The position numbers and the translations under genes were made by a program. Below the pieces are notes generated by a model. It had not been told where the DNA came from. It saw nothing but the letters and a program-made list of their open reading frames with translations, and searched no databases. From NCBI GenBank assembly GCA_030272155.1, contig CP126203.1, positions 3,038,001 to 3,102,000 on the forward strand: a DNA stretch of 64,000 nucleotides, read 5' to 3'. The DNA comes from Tetradesmus obliquus (lineage: Eukaryota; Chlorophyta; Chlorophyceae; Sphaeropleales; Scenedesmaceae). Shown here piece by piece: positions 23,726 through 37,100 of the stretch (its first letter is position 1; the number at the start of each line of letters is the position of its first letter).

Positions 23726-25077
23726 ATGCGGGGCGTTTGGCAACCCCGGCTGCCTGCAGGGGCGAGTGCCATCGTTATGGCGCTCTGCCTGCTGCACGCC
23801 TGTGGCGCTTTGGCTCAGACTGCCGAGCCCAACCACTACTGGAAAACATGTGACGTGCCTTACTGCTCAAGGTGACGCACAGAACAGCCTCGTCGGGGGG
23901 CTCGCAGAAGTTGACAGCGCCCGTGTTGCTAATCAACGGCTGTCGTGATCGACGAAACAGCCACGAGCGTGCAGCAGCTGTGTTGATGATACATAGAATT
24001 TTTCCTGTGATGCATGAGGTACACTTCAGCCGCATCTTCCAAAGGTTCCATGTCCGCTTCTAGGCGACACGTTGCAGCAACCCGAAAAATGAAACTTGCC
24101 CTGCTGACCGTGTGCATCTGCACATTGCCTTTGCTGTCTCTTTTTTTCATACGTGCAGCTGCTCCAGTGGCGGATCCAGGTCTCTGCTGGCAGCTGCCTC
24201 CCGCATGAGGCACTGCTACAAGTTTAAGAACCAGTGCTCATCCTGCCAGGCACCCTACCAGCTGATGGGCGGCGCTTGCGGTGAGTGCGGAAGCGGATTG
24301 GCACACTCCGTAGTGGTACTGCGACACAGTCAGGCTGACAGATGTGCACTGCACAGGACTCCTGTGATTTGGCTTCACCCATTTGTACATGATGGTTGTT
24401 TACCCAGGAACGATGCATCGTTACATGATGCAGCCACCAGGTGTTACCGAATCTCCATGCAAGACCTGCCATGCAAGTCTGGGCGCCGTCGTTCTTATGC
24501 AGATGCTGTGGTGAGGTCTGCTGCAATCATTCTCCTGCACACTTACGTGGTTTTTTGCACATTTGTTGCCTCAATCTCTGCAGGCTGTTCGGATGGCTTC
24601 TTCAGCGACTGCCTGAAGGACTTCCACAGCTACTACACACCTCCCAAGGGTGGAGCCTCCCCCATGGGCGCTGCTGAAATCAACGCCTGCTTCAACGACG
24701 TCACACCCAGCCTGTCCAAGCTGCCGTCCGGCCAGCCCGCCACCAACCTGTCCTGCATTAGCTGTGCATGCTGGGCAGGCATTGGAGGCAAGGCCAATGC
24801 GCGCGTGGCCCCTCTGCACAAAGACCACTGCAGGGGCAACAAGGGTGTGGCTGCAAACTACTTCTGCAGGTAAGGATCAGCCTGCGCCTGACTTTCGAGT
24901 GCTACTGAAAGGGTGCTTTGCGCCACACTGCGTTCTCAACACACCACACTTTGCTGGTGACACGGCGCGTCTCGTGTGCAGTACTCTTGCCATACAGCGT
25001 GCAGCCTGGCCCTGTTGGTGTAGGACTCTGCTGCTAGAGCAACACACAACAAAATACGCCCCATCAAATGTGCTTGA

Positions 25078-25111
<34 letters not shown>

Positions 25112-28100
25112 GCTGCTGCTGTGTCATGGCTGCAGCCCCTGCCCTGCTGGGTCAGTGGCCGTGGCAAGCCCTCTGGGAGTCATCACTCAGTGCACCCCCT
25201 GCCCAGGTGAGGCTCTGGATGGAGGTTATTGCTGCGTTTGTCAATGTCCCGTGCAGATTAGACATGCCATCAATGCCATCCATGAGCTTCCTTTCTGTCA
25301 CTGCACTTGCCGCGTTCTTTGGCGGCCGATACATGCCCCCTGCATTCACCAACCTCACCATAAAACTGCGAACGCACCATGCACATGTGCTACGCTCACT
25401 GCTGCTGTTGCCGCGTGTGCCCTGCCCTGCCCTGCCCTGCCCTGCAACACTTGCACATGCAGCCGGCACTGTTCCCAACGCTGCCAAGTCGCAGTGTGTG
25501 GCAGCAAACCTGGCTCCCTACGAGATTGCCCCTGGGGCAGGCGCAGCCCCAGGCCTGACCCTGAACAGGATTCTGTCATACGTCAGTGCTGGCGGCGTTG
25601 CTGCCACTGCTGGCACCTACAGGTGTGTTGAGGCTGCCAGACTGCAAGATTGCCCTCTGCTGCTGTGATCTGGGCGTTGCTGAAGGAGTTCATGTGACTG
25701 TTGGCTCTGATCTGTGTCATGGCCAGTAGAATGGGTGTTTTGATGTATGCGGTGCTTTGTATGCGACACAACTTGGGTGGATGCATCCAAGTCAAAATCA
25801 TGCACGCAGGCTCCAGATGTCTTCAAAACCCAATGAACTCATCATCATCATCTGTGCCTTTTTGCACGTGTTGTGTTCCCTTCATGCAGCGATGGCAAGA
25901 CCAGCTCCGCTGCTGGCACAACCACTGGTTTGAAGCCCACCATCACCCAGCTGCCCGCCTGCAAGGGTGTGAGCTCTGTTGAGGTGAAGCAGACATCTGC
26001 CGGCATCGACAGCATAAAGTACTACGTGAACTACGGCACCCAGAAGGTGCTACTGTCTGCCAGCGGTAACCTGGCATCTGCTGTCGCTGCCACCACCTTC
26101 AACGCACCTGCTGCTGACTCCCTCCTCGCTGGATTGTCTGGAAACCTGTCCGGCACAACAATGGTGAGTGCTTTTTGACATTGTTTGTGCCTGAATGAGA
26201 GAGGTTGGCTGCCATTGGCTTGTTGAATCTGCTCACAAGCATGCTGCCGGCAGCTCCACCTAGCACGCAACTTCTGGAGCCTCATCCAAAGCAAATTCTG
26301 CCCATGGCCATGTTGCTAGCACCTTGAACAAGCATGCTGCTGGCATGTTTCCGGCAGCTCTACCAAGCAAAACCCCATTCAAACTCGGAAATCCGCTTCA
26401 AATGCTTTTTTCATTTGCTTCAACGCCTTTGCAGGTCAGCGTCAAGGACGCGGCGTGGGCTGCTCCCGGTGCTTGCACCACCCCCAACCGCTGCATCAAG
26501 CAGATCACTGCATTTGTGCAGAGTGGCCGCATTGTTGGCATCCAGACTGACTACAACACCGGCGCGCCAGACAAGATCGGCAGGCAGAGGGGCACCAAAG
26601 TGACCCAGGTGCTGCCAGACTGCACCACTGACCCGACTGTGGCCATGTCACTGTGCCAGGTACGTGCATGAGACTGGCAAAAAGCTTTGTTGGTTGCAAA
26701 ACATGTGTCTGACGTTGTGGTGTTGCCATTGTGTGCATCAAAGCTGCACGCTCTGGGGGAGTGGGTTTTGGTTGGACAGCACGCACGAAGCACGGCTCTG
26801 CCAGTGCGGGCGCTGTGTTGGTGTTGAGTGCTTTTGAAAAGTCGCCGTGGTTGTGGGTCTTTCTGCATCTGCTTGACTTGGCTGGGGTGCTGCTGGCACG
26901 CATGCCTGGCTGCTGGTGGCATCATTTGTCTTCGCCACGTGTGCGTGGCAAAGACAAATGACGCCGCCGGCCGCCGGCCAAGCGTGCAGCACAACCCAGC
27001 CAAATCAAGCCATATGCTGCTGCTGTGCATATTTCACACCAATGGGTTCATGCCGGCATGTGCCTTGTTTATCATTGTTGAGGAAGGCCAAGACAAAACC
27101 ACAAAGACATGATAAGCACACACGCTGCAGGACTTGCTGGGGGTTGGTGGCAAGCGCTCATGAATACAACCCACTGCAACGTATCCTGACACGGGTGCTG
27201 CACTCGGCGTGCAGCTCCTGTGCCCGTGCTGTTAGCTGTCAACTGCTGAGTGCTATATGCTGGTGCTGTGCATCTGTAATGCCGGGTGCACGCAACTTGC
27301 TCATGCCTGCACTGTAAGAAACCCATACTGAGTGCTGCACTCTGCCTGCAGTTCTTATACATGTGTGACTCTTGTGTTCCGTGTTGTTGGCTGTCAACTG
27401 CTGTTGTTTTGGGCAATCATGCCCGCCGCGCGGCTTGCTGCATGCAGACTGCTGCCGGCGGCCTCACAGGCTTCTCCATCAAGACAGCAAGCGGCAAGTC
27501 CTTCAACTATGGAAGCAGCGCCTGCTCCAGCCCTGTTTCCATCACAGCGACATCCCCAGGCACCGCCAAGCCAGCCATCACTTCCTTTGGCTTTTCCACC
27601 AGGACCGACTCCACCCTTAACACCCTGCTGCCGGGCCCCGGCTGCCCCTCTCTGCCCTCTGACCCTGTGACAACTAAGCCCCTGTGCATCAAGTGCCCCG
27701 CCGGAAACCGCGTGGTGGCAGTTGCAGGCTGGTGGGATGCTGCAGCCAAGCTGGTCAATGGTCTGGAGGTCACCTGCTCCAATGGTGCCACACTGCTGAG
27801 CGGACTCAGGGACGGCATCACCAGCCGTGTCATCATCCCTGACGGTGACCTGCTTTCCGAGGTAAGGATTTACCTTATATCGGATGCCGCTGCAGTGGTT
27901 GGGTGTCATTGTTTGCAAGCATGTTGATGCCTCTGTTTTTTTCCTGGAAGCGTTGTGAGCTCGTGCTTGATAATTATGTGGTTTTCCATTCCTTTGCGAA
28001 GCGCGTGCTCAGCATCACGTTTCTACTCTTCTGTCCTGCAGGTACGAATCAGCCAGAAGACCACCACCACTGCTCAGTACGGCGCCATGACAAAGCTCTC

Positions 28101-31100
28101 CCTCTACTCCTCAACGGGCAAGCTGCTCGGCCTCTTTGGCAATACAGACACCACTGAAAGAGAAAGTGTGATCAAGGCCACAAAGTCTGGCCAGAGCTTG
28201 AATGGCTTCTGCACCAAGGTGGTGGCTGGAGCTGGCTTGGCACCTCGTGTGGCTGATCTTACAGATGCCACATATGCGGACTGGACCCCACCAATCCAAG
28301 CTGCGCAGAAGCGCATCACCAAGGTCACTGGCTACTACATTCCTGGTGATCCCGACAAGACTATCGTTGGCTACCTGTACACCTACACTGATGGCACGAC
28401 TGAGCTGGTTGGCTTTTCCACATCTGAAAGCGAGACCAAGAATGTGCCAACTGGCCAGATCCTGACCAAGGTTGAGAGCAACCAGGTGCGTGAAAATCTG
28501 GCTGTTTTGCCGCTGATGCATAGTGCTTGGGAATTTTCGGTTGCAAGTGCATGGTACAAGTGCATGCTGACAGTTTTAGAGGAAGACATCATCAGTTTCA
28601 AGCATCTCAATAGTTGTGACACCGTGTGCTTGCTGCTGGCAGCATGTCAGCTGCGGTGAAATCTCATGTATGTTGCTGCTGCTGCTGCTGCTGCTGTTTG
28701 ATCTGCTGCTGGAGTGCCAAACCAAAGCAGCACATCACCTTGCACTAAGCTTCACGCATAAAGATGTAATGAGTAACATTGTTTGGTTGTTATGGCTGCA
28801 GGATGACAAGGGCATTGAGCGCATTGTCTTCACAACGGACAAGGGCGTGCCCCTGGACTTTGGAAGGCCTGAATCCGAGGTGAGACTCCTGGATGCATGC
28901 CAGAAAGTTATAACAGTGGTCTGGCCAGATTTTGGCACCTCTCAATCATCTGCTGTGCCACTGCCAAGCACGTTCTTATAGTTCTGCATGTTGGACGAAC
29001 ATCCCAGCTCCTGCGCCAGCAAAAGCTCCACGCTGCTGCATGTGCCCTGGATGCCTGACATGAAGTTAGATTGTTTTCAGCCAGTCCTCAGCGCTCTTTC
29101 TGGCTAGCCTGAAACAATCCGCTGCTGCTGGAACCACCTGCAGGTGACCAAGCCCAAGACCACTGTCGTGGCACCACCCGGGGAGCAGGTGCAGGTCACT
29201 CCTGTGTACGGCACCGACGGCACCAACAGCCTGCAGGGCATCGGCGCAGAGGAGATTCTGCAGATGACTGTGCTGAAGCCCAGCCTTGATGTGGGCAGCC
29301 CATCCGAGCTGCAGGGTGAGTGCTGCTGGGTTTTTCAAGTTTGTAGGTCTTGCAGGAAATCACCGCTGCTTGTCCTGCTGCTGTAACACATGCACAGCAT
29401 TGGCAGCTTGTTAGACATCTGCTTGGCTTCCTGCTGCTGTACTTTTCAACTGACACAACGCTGCTGCGCGTCTTGTTATCTGTTGCGCACATTGAAGCCG
29501 TGTACACGTATGGAGGCAAGCCCGTTGCCGGCAAGGTCGTTACTTTCACTGTCACTGACAGCAAGACCGGCGCAGTGAAGACCTACACGGGCACCACAGA
29601 TGCCAATGGCCTGGCCAAGGTGGTTGTGGATGCCAGCGAGGTGCCTGCTGTGGGCAAGGTGTATGCATCAGTGCCCAGCAGCAAGCCAGATGCCAACGGC
29701 CCTGTGGCTGCAACCCTGGCGCCCGGCAGCGGTGAGATTTCATTGCAATGATTCGGCTACAACTGAAAATCACAGCTTGTGCGACGTAGCCTCTTGTTTT
29801 TGTCAATCAGTGTTGCATGCGTGCTTGGTTGGGCGAGCATCTAGGCTCTCCATCCTACATGGAACTACAATTCAATGACGATGGCGTCCAACACAACGGC
29901 CAAGTTCTCAAATGGACATGTGCTGCTGCTGCTGCTACTGTTACTGCTGCGCTTTCCTTGCTGCAGGCTCTACAATCACCTGGATTGCCCCGACCCCTGG
30001 TGATGAGAAGTTGGTGCTGTCTGCTGGCCCCACTCAGGTGCCTGTCAATGGCAGCATCACCCTGACCGCCACATACACAGGTGCGCGAAAGAACTGACCT
30101 TGACACATTGTTGCAAGAGCCGCAGCAGCTTGGGTTTGCGTAACAAGGTATCATGTCAGATTGAAGTGACTGATTTCTGCGCTTAGCTGAATGTGCAGAC
30201 AGATGCCACACCATCTCCGTACGCAGTGTGTATATCACCTGATCCCCCTCATCGAATATTTACAGCACATACCTTCCTCACATATGCCTCGACTCACTTT
30301 TCAATTTGCGCGTGTGTGTCGTCCATGAACTCTGCTGCTTGCAGTCAACGGCACCGCCACGCCCGGCAAGACAGTTACATTCGAGGTCACACTGCCCAAC
30401 GGCCAGAAGGTGTACCCCACCTGCACCACCGGCACCAGGCGTGCAGGTGCAGCACGCCAGACCTCTCCTGGCACCTGCTCTGTCACTGTCAGCAGCCCTG
30501 TGCCAGGCGATCTCACCGCCACTGCTACTGTTCCCGGCACAAGCGGCCCCATCTCCTCAACCTCCCCTGGTCCTGATGGCAAGCCTACCAACGGCCAGAG
30601 CAGCACAGTGACGGTTGTGACCCCACCACCACCACCTCCAGGGAAGGAGCTGCTGGTGCTGTCTGCTACACCCTCTCAGGTGCCTGTCAACGGCAGCATC
30701 ACCCTGACTGCTTCATACTCAGGTGAGCTTGCTAAGCGATCTGTCAAGAAAGTGACACAATGCTGTCAGAGGGTGCTACAGACTCCCGCAGGCGGGTCAT
30801 GCATAAACTGTCCAGTAGTGCATTGGCATTTGACGCGCGGCAAATAGATATCAACTTACATCAGAAAACTTACTTGTGCCTTTTTGTGGCTGCCTGCCTC
30901 GCCATCACCTCATGCAGTCAACGGCACTGCCACTCCCGGCAAGACAGTTACATTCGAGGTCACCCTGCCCAACGGCCAGAAGGTGTTCCCCACCTGTACC
31001 ACCGGCACCAGGCGCGCAGGTGCAGCACGCCAGACCTCTCCTGGCACCTGCTCTGTCACTGTCAGCAGCCCTGTGCCAGGCGATGTTGTGGCTACTGCTT

Positions 31101-34100
31101 CAGTGCCCGGCACAAGTGGAACCATCTCCTCAACCTCCCCTGGTCCTGATGGCAAGCCTACCAACGGCCAGAGCAGTACCATTCCTGTTGTTGTACCAAG
31201 CACTCAGAAGCTGACCATCACCGGCGGGCCTACCACTGTGCCTGTTGGCGGCAACACAACTCTGACTGCCACCTACACAGTTGATGACAAGCCAGTTGCT
31301 GGCAAGGTTGTTACTTTCGAGGTCACTCTGCCAGACGGTGAGTGTTACTTTTGGCCCCACCCAGACAACTGTGCTGCTGCAATCACTTCAGTATGTTGCG
31401 TACGTTGCAATATTGCAACCCCCTATGAGCCTCTCGTTGGCTCCTGACTGGGGTTCCCACTCCTCGTTGAGTGGAGCATGTAATGTAATGTAATGTATGT
31501 ATGCAACAATGTGTAACATGCGAGTCCACTGGCCAAGGAAACATAACATTGTCGACAGCATTGCCGTGCCAGCTTTTACAACTGTTCCAAGGATATGAGG
31601 CAGACATACGGAGTTGCATGAGCCGCCAATCGTGTCCAGACGTGCACATGGCACTGCTCATGATCATGTTGTGCATGCTAACCCGTGCTGCTGCTGCTGC
31701 TGCTGCTGCTGTTGTGCAGGCACCAAGCGCAACCCCAGCTGCACAACTGGTGCAGACGGCAAGTGTGACGTCTTTGTCAGCAGCCCCGTGGCTGGCCCTA
31801 TGACCACTACTGGAAGCACACCAGGATCAAATGGCACCCCTGTCTCTGCAACCGGCCCTGTTATCACATGGACTCAGCAGCTGGCTAGCCCATCTCCCAA
31901 GCCAGACACAGAGAAGCTGACCATTGCCGCCACACCCAACCAGGTGCCTGTGAACGGCTCTGTTACTGTTTCTGCTACCTACACTGTCAATGACAAGCCC
32001 ACCGCCGGCAAGGTTGTCACGTTTGAGGTCATCAGGCCTGACGGCACCAAGATCAACCCCACCTGCACCACGGACGCCACAGGTGCGTTGTTTCCTTAAG
32101 CCCTGGATGTTTGTTATGTACAACAATTTCATCCCCATGCCTGGATTCAACCCATCCTGCACCACTGATGCCACAGGTAGGATGCAGGCTCGAGCCGTGC
32201 TTGCAGTCTGCAATGCGTCTGCAGCGTGCAGTGCGGTTTGATGCTGCAGCTTGCAGTTGAACCTTGGCAGCGCTTCCTGCTAGCTGCAGTTTCGTTTCCT
32301 CCTGCAACTTCTGGAGTGCTTCACCTTCAGCAGCGCTCAACTGCTTGTGCTTTGTGTCTTCAAACACCAACGTTACTCAGCACATGCTACCGTTGTGCTG
32401 GCGCGCTTCTGCTTTTGCTTCAGGCACATGCTCTGTCACAGTCTCCTCAACCGAGCCCGGAACCATGTCGGCAACTGCCACAACCCCCGGCACCGATAGC
32501 CCAGTGAAGTCCACCTCTCCCGGTGCAGACGGCATCGCAACCGGAGGCCAGAGCTCCACCATCCAGGTGGTGTCTCCACAGAAGCCCAACACGCTCACAT
32601 ACACAGTCGTTGACCCCATGAACATTGTGGGCGACACAGCAACTGCCACTGCCACACTGCTGGACCCCACAGGCAAGCCTGTGGCAGGTCAGCCGGTGAC
32701 GTTCACCATGAGGGACCCTGCCACTGGCGGAGTGATTAAGAACCTTGTGGGCACAACCAATGCACAGGTGCGGCACAGCCTGGCAGGGATTGTGAAGTGC
32801 CTGCTAGAAGCATCTGCAGAAAGATTGTGTACCGTTGGGCCGGTGTGGTTTGTTCTGCACCTGCAGTAACGCGCTGCATTGGTCAGAATGCAGGTTGTGC
32901 TGAAAGAGCAACAAAATAAACAGGCACATGCATGGGCACACAATGCAGCAGATGTGAGCCCTCTTACCTCAGTCTCACCGGGTTTGTCACTCACCTGCAC
33001 TGCCTGGCATATGCACATGCATGCCTACTGCAGGGAGTTGCAAGTGTCACTTTGCCGCCAGGCATCAGGCCTGGCTCAGTGCTCATCACAACAAGCGCGC
33101 CATCAGGCACCACAGACTGCAGGAGGCGTGCAGCAGCTCGGCAGACCCCTGGCTGCTCAATCCCCGGTACTGTTGCACCAGGTGGCACCCCCACAGCCAC
33201 ATGGGTCTCTGAAGGTGTGACCATCACTCCTGGGACCACACAGGTTGCTGGCACGCAGGTGCCTGTGTCAGCCAGCTATGTGATTAACGGAGTGCCTCAG
33301 CCTGGCAGGACGATTACATTCACGGTGAGGGGGCCCTCGTGCAGTGCAGTGCAGATAGGTGCAGTGTCGTACGCTATTTGCACGTTGCTTAGCAGTCAGT
33401 TCAGCTACTAGTTCTGGAAACACGCCTTCAGTACATTGTCGCAGCGCTGCAGCTGTGCCTGTATGGTGAGGCCTTGTCGCTGAGACTGCTACTGAGACTT
33501 GTCTGCCAGCTTCAATTCATCCACTAGCCACCCTGTTGACCATGCTTTGTGCTGCTGTGCCTGCCGACATTTTTACAGATCACCAACCCCGCCACTGGCA
33601 CCACCACCACCCGCACAGCAGTCACAGACTCTACGGGAGTTGCCACGCTGCCAGACCTTGTGTCCAATGGCCCGGGCCAGCTGCAGGTGACAGCCAGCAC
33701 CCCAGGTGGCATGGGAACTGCCTCATCCAGCCCTTCAACATACACCTGGTGAGCTGCCGGGGCTTTTCAGACGAGAGAAACAACCAGGAATTAATGCTAG
33801 CCATGGGTTTCATAGGATGAGAAAACTGAAGCGTTGGCTGAAGAGCGTGCATCCGGAGGACGCCTCGGCAGACTAGTGGCTTCAATCCTCGCCTCATCAA
33901 AAAATCATTGTCACATCCGCTGGTTGCTGAGCTTCCACTGCTGCTGCTGCCTGTTACTGCATTTGCTGCTTTTCTGGCCTGCAGGACAAATGGCCCGCCA
34001 ACTGCCAACGCAGACACCTACACCTACACCCCCCACCCCAGGCCCCTGCTCAACCGGCTTCATCTGCAACAACCCTTTCGTTGTTGCTGCTGTTAACGGC

Positions 34101-37100
34101 GTGCTGAAGAACGACGTCGACCCAGAGGGCCAGCCCCTGACTGCCACGCTGCTGACATCAACAACAAACGGAGCCCTGACCTTCAGCGGCAACGGCTTTA
34201 CATACGCACCCAACCCTGGCTACTCAGGTATGCAAGCTGAGGTTCGGCTAGCGAGATAATCGCTTTGCACAACCCTCGTGCATTTGAAAGGGACTGTTGA
34301 TGCCTGCATGGGGGGTTGCTGCACCATGGCATTATACGTACTTCTTGCAGCGTAACTTACGCACGGCTGCTTTCTGTTTTGTCCTGCAGGCACCGATTCT
34401 TTCACCTACAGGGTGTGTGACGCCTTCAACGCCTGCGCCTCCGCAACCGTCACCCTCACTCCAAACCCGCAGCCACCAAACGTGGCTCTGCTGGTGAAAC
34501 TCCCGGCCGCGTACACTGGCCCTTACCCCATCCTGACAGCAGACCGGCCAGGTGTTGCAGGCACTGACTGCACAGAGAGCCCAGCCACTGAGCAGACGGG
34601 AACTGTGACAGTCAGCAGCCCAGGGCTCGGACAGTGCACTGGACCCATGCCTGCTGGTGACCTCACACTCGGCGAGGATTCATCCAGCTCTGATGGCTGG
34701 CTGTTGTTTGACGGCTGGAGCTGCTACAAGGCAAACACCCTCAACGGTGAGTGCGTTGCTGTTTATGTTTACTGCACAAAGGCTGGCAGGCTGTGAAGAA
34801 AAGGACCAGGGCAGAAGCCTCTGCAGGAGCTGAGCAACCTCTGAGTGTTGTGCTGGTGTGGTTGGGGTGCAAGCTTGTTGGGGTTTTTGGTAGCTCTGCA
34901 GGGACAGCTGCTCATGGCAGCATTGCATGTGCTGCTGTCTTCGCAAGCTGCTGCGAGAGCTGAGAGATCGTGTGCTTGGATGCAATGCTGCTGTGCAGCC
35001 AGGGACGCTCTCTCATTGCAAAGCCCTGCAGCACAGGCAACCCTAGACCTATGCAAACCAACACCTGCATTACCTTTTGCTTGCTGCCTGACACCTGTTG
35101 CCATTCCAGGCGTATCAACGGCAAAGACGGCGGTGTCAGAAGGGGTGTACAACTTCCCACTCGGCGAGAGTGCGACTTGCGTTGCTACATACTCAATGTA
35201 TATGCCGCCGACAGTGAGCCTTCAGGTGGGTGCCAATGCCTGCCAGGGATGCAGCGAGAATGAGCGAGTGTGAGAGAGCGTGAGAGAGTGAGAGGTGGAG
35301 GTTTGCTCATGCGGGTGCTGGCGTCAACTTCAATTGTTTGACAGGGTGCAACCTATTTGTGTCAAAATGTAAGCACTTCGCATGACGCAGCAGTTTAGCA
35401 GGCCTTGGTTTACGGGCCCAGCATAGTTCAGTGGCAAGTAGCATGCTGTGCTACGGAACAGTCAGGCTTTGCTGCCAAGCATCCCACTATGAATGCTTGC
35501 AGCTGTTGCTTGAAGTCCAGACGGCTAAGCAGGTTGCATCCATGTGCTTGCAGCATGGCAGTTGCTGAATCTATGCTCCTGCTGCATGCTGTGTGTGCTG
35601 CCATGCTTCTGCCTCACCTGCTACTGCCTTTCTTTCCCTTCCGGTGGCTGATCCATCTCCCCTTATAGGTCAAGTGGCCCTGCACCAGCAATCTTATAAC
35701 TGGAACAGACCGTCCTGAGCTGCATGTCAACAACGTTAGAACAACCTCCACGCTTGTCTGCAGTATCAATGATGCGCCCACCCTGATAAGCCCAAACACA
35801 GTCAGCCCAGCAGGCAGCTCCACCTGCAACTCTGCAACCCTCAAACCTGGCCCCATGCTGGTAAGCGCTGTTACAGCATCCTTCGCCTGCGGCTTGTGTT
35901 TTTGCGTTGTTGCAACAAAGGGGACTCTCGCAACCTTTGCATCGCTGCCATGCACCACCCCAGCAGCTGCGCAGCAGACCTGGGAAGTGGCTGGCCTCTG
36001 ACACTGTGAGACCGCATCTTGCCTTGCAGATCGATGCACCTACACTGGATACCTACCCCGTGGAAGCACCCACCTTTGCCTGCTATGAGATCAATGGTGG
36101 CGTTGCCACCCTAGTGTCAAGCGATGGCTCTGTTCCCAACAGTGGCCGCGGAGGAGTGATCAGCTGCATCGTGGAGTATGCAAACCTGGGTGCAAGCTGC
36201 ACCCCTGGCTATTACCAGCCAAGCAGGACCACGACTTGTACCCCCTGCGGCCTGGACCACTACTGCCCAGGTGAGCAGATTCAGGACATTCATAGCTTGC
36301 ATATTCATGTGTTTCTTGCCTGCACTGCTAACCTTGGAAACTACTGATGTGCTCAGTCGAAGGAATCCTTTTTGGAGGAACATGATGCGAAACATGCGTT
36401 GTGCAACTAGGTTGACCCTTTAAAACGGCGTGCTGGGTCGGTGCGCTGGTGTAACAAGCATGTTGGCTAGGTCCCAGAAGCACCTGGTGCACGAGCACTT
36501 GCAGCTGAAAGTTCCTGCTTGACAACACAATTCCAGATACCAAACAGTGGTTGACATGGGTGCACTGCTGTCAACGCGCTAGACACGTCTGGTAATTATT
36601 CTAGAAGGATACCAGCAACGCACGATTGCGAGAGATCCCCCGTCATTAACTGTTTGTTTACAGCATGATCAGCCCGTGGTTGTGCATCAACTGCCAGCAG
36701 GCACAAGCGGATGAAACAGGGTGTCAAGCAAGGTCATGCTGTGTTGCTGAGAGGTTTTGCTTGGCTGCGGTTCTATCCTGCAGGTGGCGCAGTTTGCAAA
36801 GCCAGGACTGCCTGCCCGCCAGGTGAGCTGTTTGAAACAGAGGATATAGTACACTTCCTGCTTTGAGTTACGCAGAGAGCATAGGACACGCAGGCTTGCC
36901 TGCTTCCCATGTCTAGCACTTGTGACTTGCAATCATAGTACTCACCACAGTGTCTGCGCAGGCATGCCTTGGCTGTTTGTGTCTTTTGAACTGCAACTGC
37001 CTCGCGCGTTGGCTGACGCCTGCCTTGTGGCCTGCTGTGGCATTCCTGCTGTCCAGGCACGGTCACCTTGGACAAGCCTGAGATATCAACTGTTGTGGAC

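Noticed and set aside
23404..23853. 149-codon frame before the wall-protein gene
   Set aside because: No motif. The frame used by the wall protein here is different and gives a clear signal peptide.
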